A DNA stretch of 6,354 nt from contig CAJMCT010000058.1 in NCBI GenBank assembly GCA_905211955.1, positions 1 to 6,354 on the forward strand. The letters run 5' to 3'. Numbering within the stretch: the stretch's first letter is position 1; every line of letters begins with the position of its first letter. The position numbers and the translations under genes were made by a program. The notes below the pieces were generated by a model. It did not search any database. It had not been told where the DNA came from and saw only the letters and a list, made by a program, of their open reading frames with translations. This DNA is from an uncultured Eubacteriales bacterium (lineage in GTDB: Bacteria > Bacillota > Clostridia > Christensenellales > Borkfalkiaceae). Positions 5,567 to 6,354 of this stretch are shown piece after piece.

Positions 5567-6106
5567 TTAGTAGTTCTTTTCGTTGAGTTCGAAGTAGCTT
5601 TGGGGGTGTGCGCAAGTGGGGCAGAGCATAGGTGCTTTATCAGAAACAACTAAGTGACCACAGTTTCTGCATTCCCAAACTTTCTTTTCGTCTTTAGCGA
5701 AAACCTTGCCGTTTTCAACGTTAGCAAGGAGTGCTTTATAACGTTCTTCGTGTGCTTTTTCTACTGCTGCAACTAATCTAAACTTAACTGCTAAATCTTT
5801 AAAGCCTTCTTTTTCGGCAACGTCAGCAAAACCTGCGTACATATCAGTCCATTCGTAGTTTTCGCCTTCAGCAGCGGCTTTCAAGTTTTGAGCGGTATCG
5901 CCGATACCGTCGAGTTCTTTGAACCACATTTTAGCGTGTTCTTTTTCGTTGTCGGCGGTCTTTAAAAAGAGAGCAGCAATTTGTTCAAATCCTTCTTTTT
6001 TAGCCTTAGAAGCAAAGTAGGTGTATTTGTTTCTTGCTTGAGATTCGCCGGCAAATGCAGCCATCAAATTTTTTTCAGTTTGAGTTCCTTGGTATTTGTT
6101 TGCCAT
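5567..6106 (-). CDS. rbr: Rubrerythrin
   Basis: Cytoplasmic non-haem diiron peroxidase that reduces hydrogen peroxide to water in anaerobes, with electrons from rubredoxin or an NADH-dependent reductase. At 179 aa it is near normal length (191 in Desulfovibrio). The four-helix ferritin-like domain (about 1-125) retains all the expected iron ligands: E21 in FAGESQARNKY, E54 and H57 in DNEKEH, E82 and E85 in GENYE, E116 and H119 in EKAHEER. The C-terminal rubredoxin-like domain has C146/C149 and C162/C165 (CRNCG and CPTCAHPQ). The ATG at 6106 has AAGGAG 10 nt upstream. It is second in a two-gene operon, 20 bp behind the FTR-like gene with no terminator or evident promoter between. Rubrerythrins in Clostridia are often under PerR, but I see no good PerR box here. 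Confidence 0.98.
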   Translation of the reverse strand: MANKYQGTQTEKNLMAAFAGESQARNKYTYFASKAKKEGFEQIAALFLKTADNEKEHAKMWFKELDGIGDTAQNLKAAAEGENYEWTDMYAGFADVAEKEGFKDLAVKFRLVAAVEKAHEERYKALLANVENGKVFAKDEKKVWECRNCGHLVVSDKAPMLCPTCAHPQSYFELNEKNY

Positions 6107-6116
6107 TTTTTTATTT

Positions 6117-6122
6117 CTCCTT
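6117..6122 (-). promoter_or_regulatory. RBS of rubrerythrin
   Basis: AAGGAG on the minus strand, within the 20-bp gap after the FTR-like stop, 10 nt before the rubrerythrin ATG. Confidence 0.7.
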
Positions 6123-6126
6123 GATA

Positions 6127-6324
6127 TTATTTTTGCTTATAGTAAAGCATACAGTGGCAAAACCCTTCAAAATCGGGGTCATTTATCTGTGCTTTAAACT
6201 CTTCACACATACATTTAAATTCTTCGGTTCTAACCGTCCTACAAGGACAGTATCCGCCCGTGCGTTTTAATCCATCACGCACGTTTTTAACCATTTCCTT
6301 ATCGGGATTAAGTATTATTTTCAT
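6127..6324 (-). CDS. Ferredoxin:thioredoxin reductase catalytic-chain-like protein (compact)
   Basis: A 65-aa protein carrying the three double-cysteine motifs of the FTR catalytic subunit: C26-P-C28 (GGYCPCR), C38-M-C40 (KCMCEEF) and C56-H-C58 (GFCHCMLYYK). In plant/cyanobacterial FTR the first, third, fourth and fifth cysteines bind a [4Fe-4S] cluster while the second and sixth form the redox disulfide. By that pattern C26, C38, C40 and C56 would be ligands and C28-C58 the active disulfide. It is little more than half the size of chloroplast-type catalytic subunits, and no variable subunit or thioredoxin gene is in the window. The ATG at 6324 matches where the family begins (KIILNPDKE) but lacks a Shine-Dalgarno. 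It is first in an operon with rubrerythrin, pointing to oxidative-stress or thiol redox work; its electron donor and thiol partner are unknown. Confidence 0.88.
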   Translation of the reverse strand: MKIILNPDKEMVKNVRDGLKRTGGYCPCRTVRTEEFKCMCEEFKAQINDPDFEGFCHCMLYYKQK

Positions 6325-6334
6325 ATCGATATAT

Positions 6335-6345
6335 ATTATATCATA
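6335..6345 (-). promoter_or_regulatory. Extended -10 promoter of the FTR-like/rubrerythrin operon
   Basis: The minus strand reads TATGATATAAT, a perfect extended -10 identical to that of the recombinase. A -35 would lie past the window edge. The predicted start near 6328 is only about 4 nt before the ATG at 6324, and no Shine-Dalgarno precedes that ATG, so this transcript would be leaderless or nearly so unless a further promoter lies upstream. Confidence 0.55.
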
Positions 6346-6354
6346 TAGAAAAAT

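Noticed and set aside
6034..6270. Plus-strand 78-codon ORF with a hydrophobic stretch across the rubrerythrin/FTR-like junction
   Set aside because: It overlaps two strongly supported minus-strand genes; the apparent membrane segment is the reverse of lysine-rich coding and the spacer.
6325..6350. PerR box upstream of the FTR-like/rubrerythrin operon
   Set aside because: Only the left half resembles TTATAAT; the right half does not match the consensus, and the match is driven by the -10 element itself.

Overview
The window suggests a low-GC, anaerobic member of the Bacillota, probably an uncultured Clostridia-type lineage. The evidence is strong AGGAGG-type ribosome binding sites, AT-rich intergenic DNA, intrinsic terminators with U-tracts, rubrerythrin next to a small ferredoxin:thioredoxin reductase-like protein, and the rpmB / Asp23-family / fakA / recG neighbourhood familiar from Bacillus and Clostridium. 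No species can be named from sequence alone.

Layout. Positions 1-~925 look like the end of a mobile element. A large serine recombinase, cut by the window edge, runs leftward from a GTG start at 694, behind an extended -10 promoter and a 28-codon ORF with a good Shine-Dalgarno. Positions 926-1234 hold rpmB (ribosomal protein L28, minus strand) with its terminator and promoter. A divergent promoter at 1315-1343 drives an Asp23/YloU protein and fakA, closed by a GAAA-loop terminator at 3404-3435. recG follows but is split in two: the wedge-domain half (3455-4204) and the helicase half (4207-5511) are separated by about 38 bp of degenerate heptanucleotide repeat that brings a stop codon and a frameshift. 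A bidirectional terminator (5523-5557) separates recG from a convergent minus-strand operon encoding an FTR-catalytic-like six-cysteine protein (65 aa) and rubrerythrin.

How the genes work together. L28 is a translation gene. FakA is the ATP-binding subunit of fatty acid kinase and the Asp23/YloU protein is its usual genomic partner. RecG remodels stalled replication forks. The FTR-like protein and rubrerythrin form a thiol/peroxide redox operon typical of anaerobes. The recombinase is accessory DNA lying just beyond the rpmB terminator.

The least ordinary items are the heptad-repeat interruption of recG with a start codon two bases after the stop, the compact FTR-like gene with an almost leaderless promoter, and the mobile-element edge with its micro-ORF. 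I found no clear, wholly new multi-gene system in this window.
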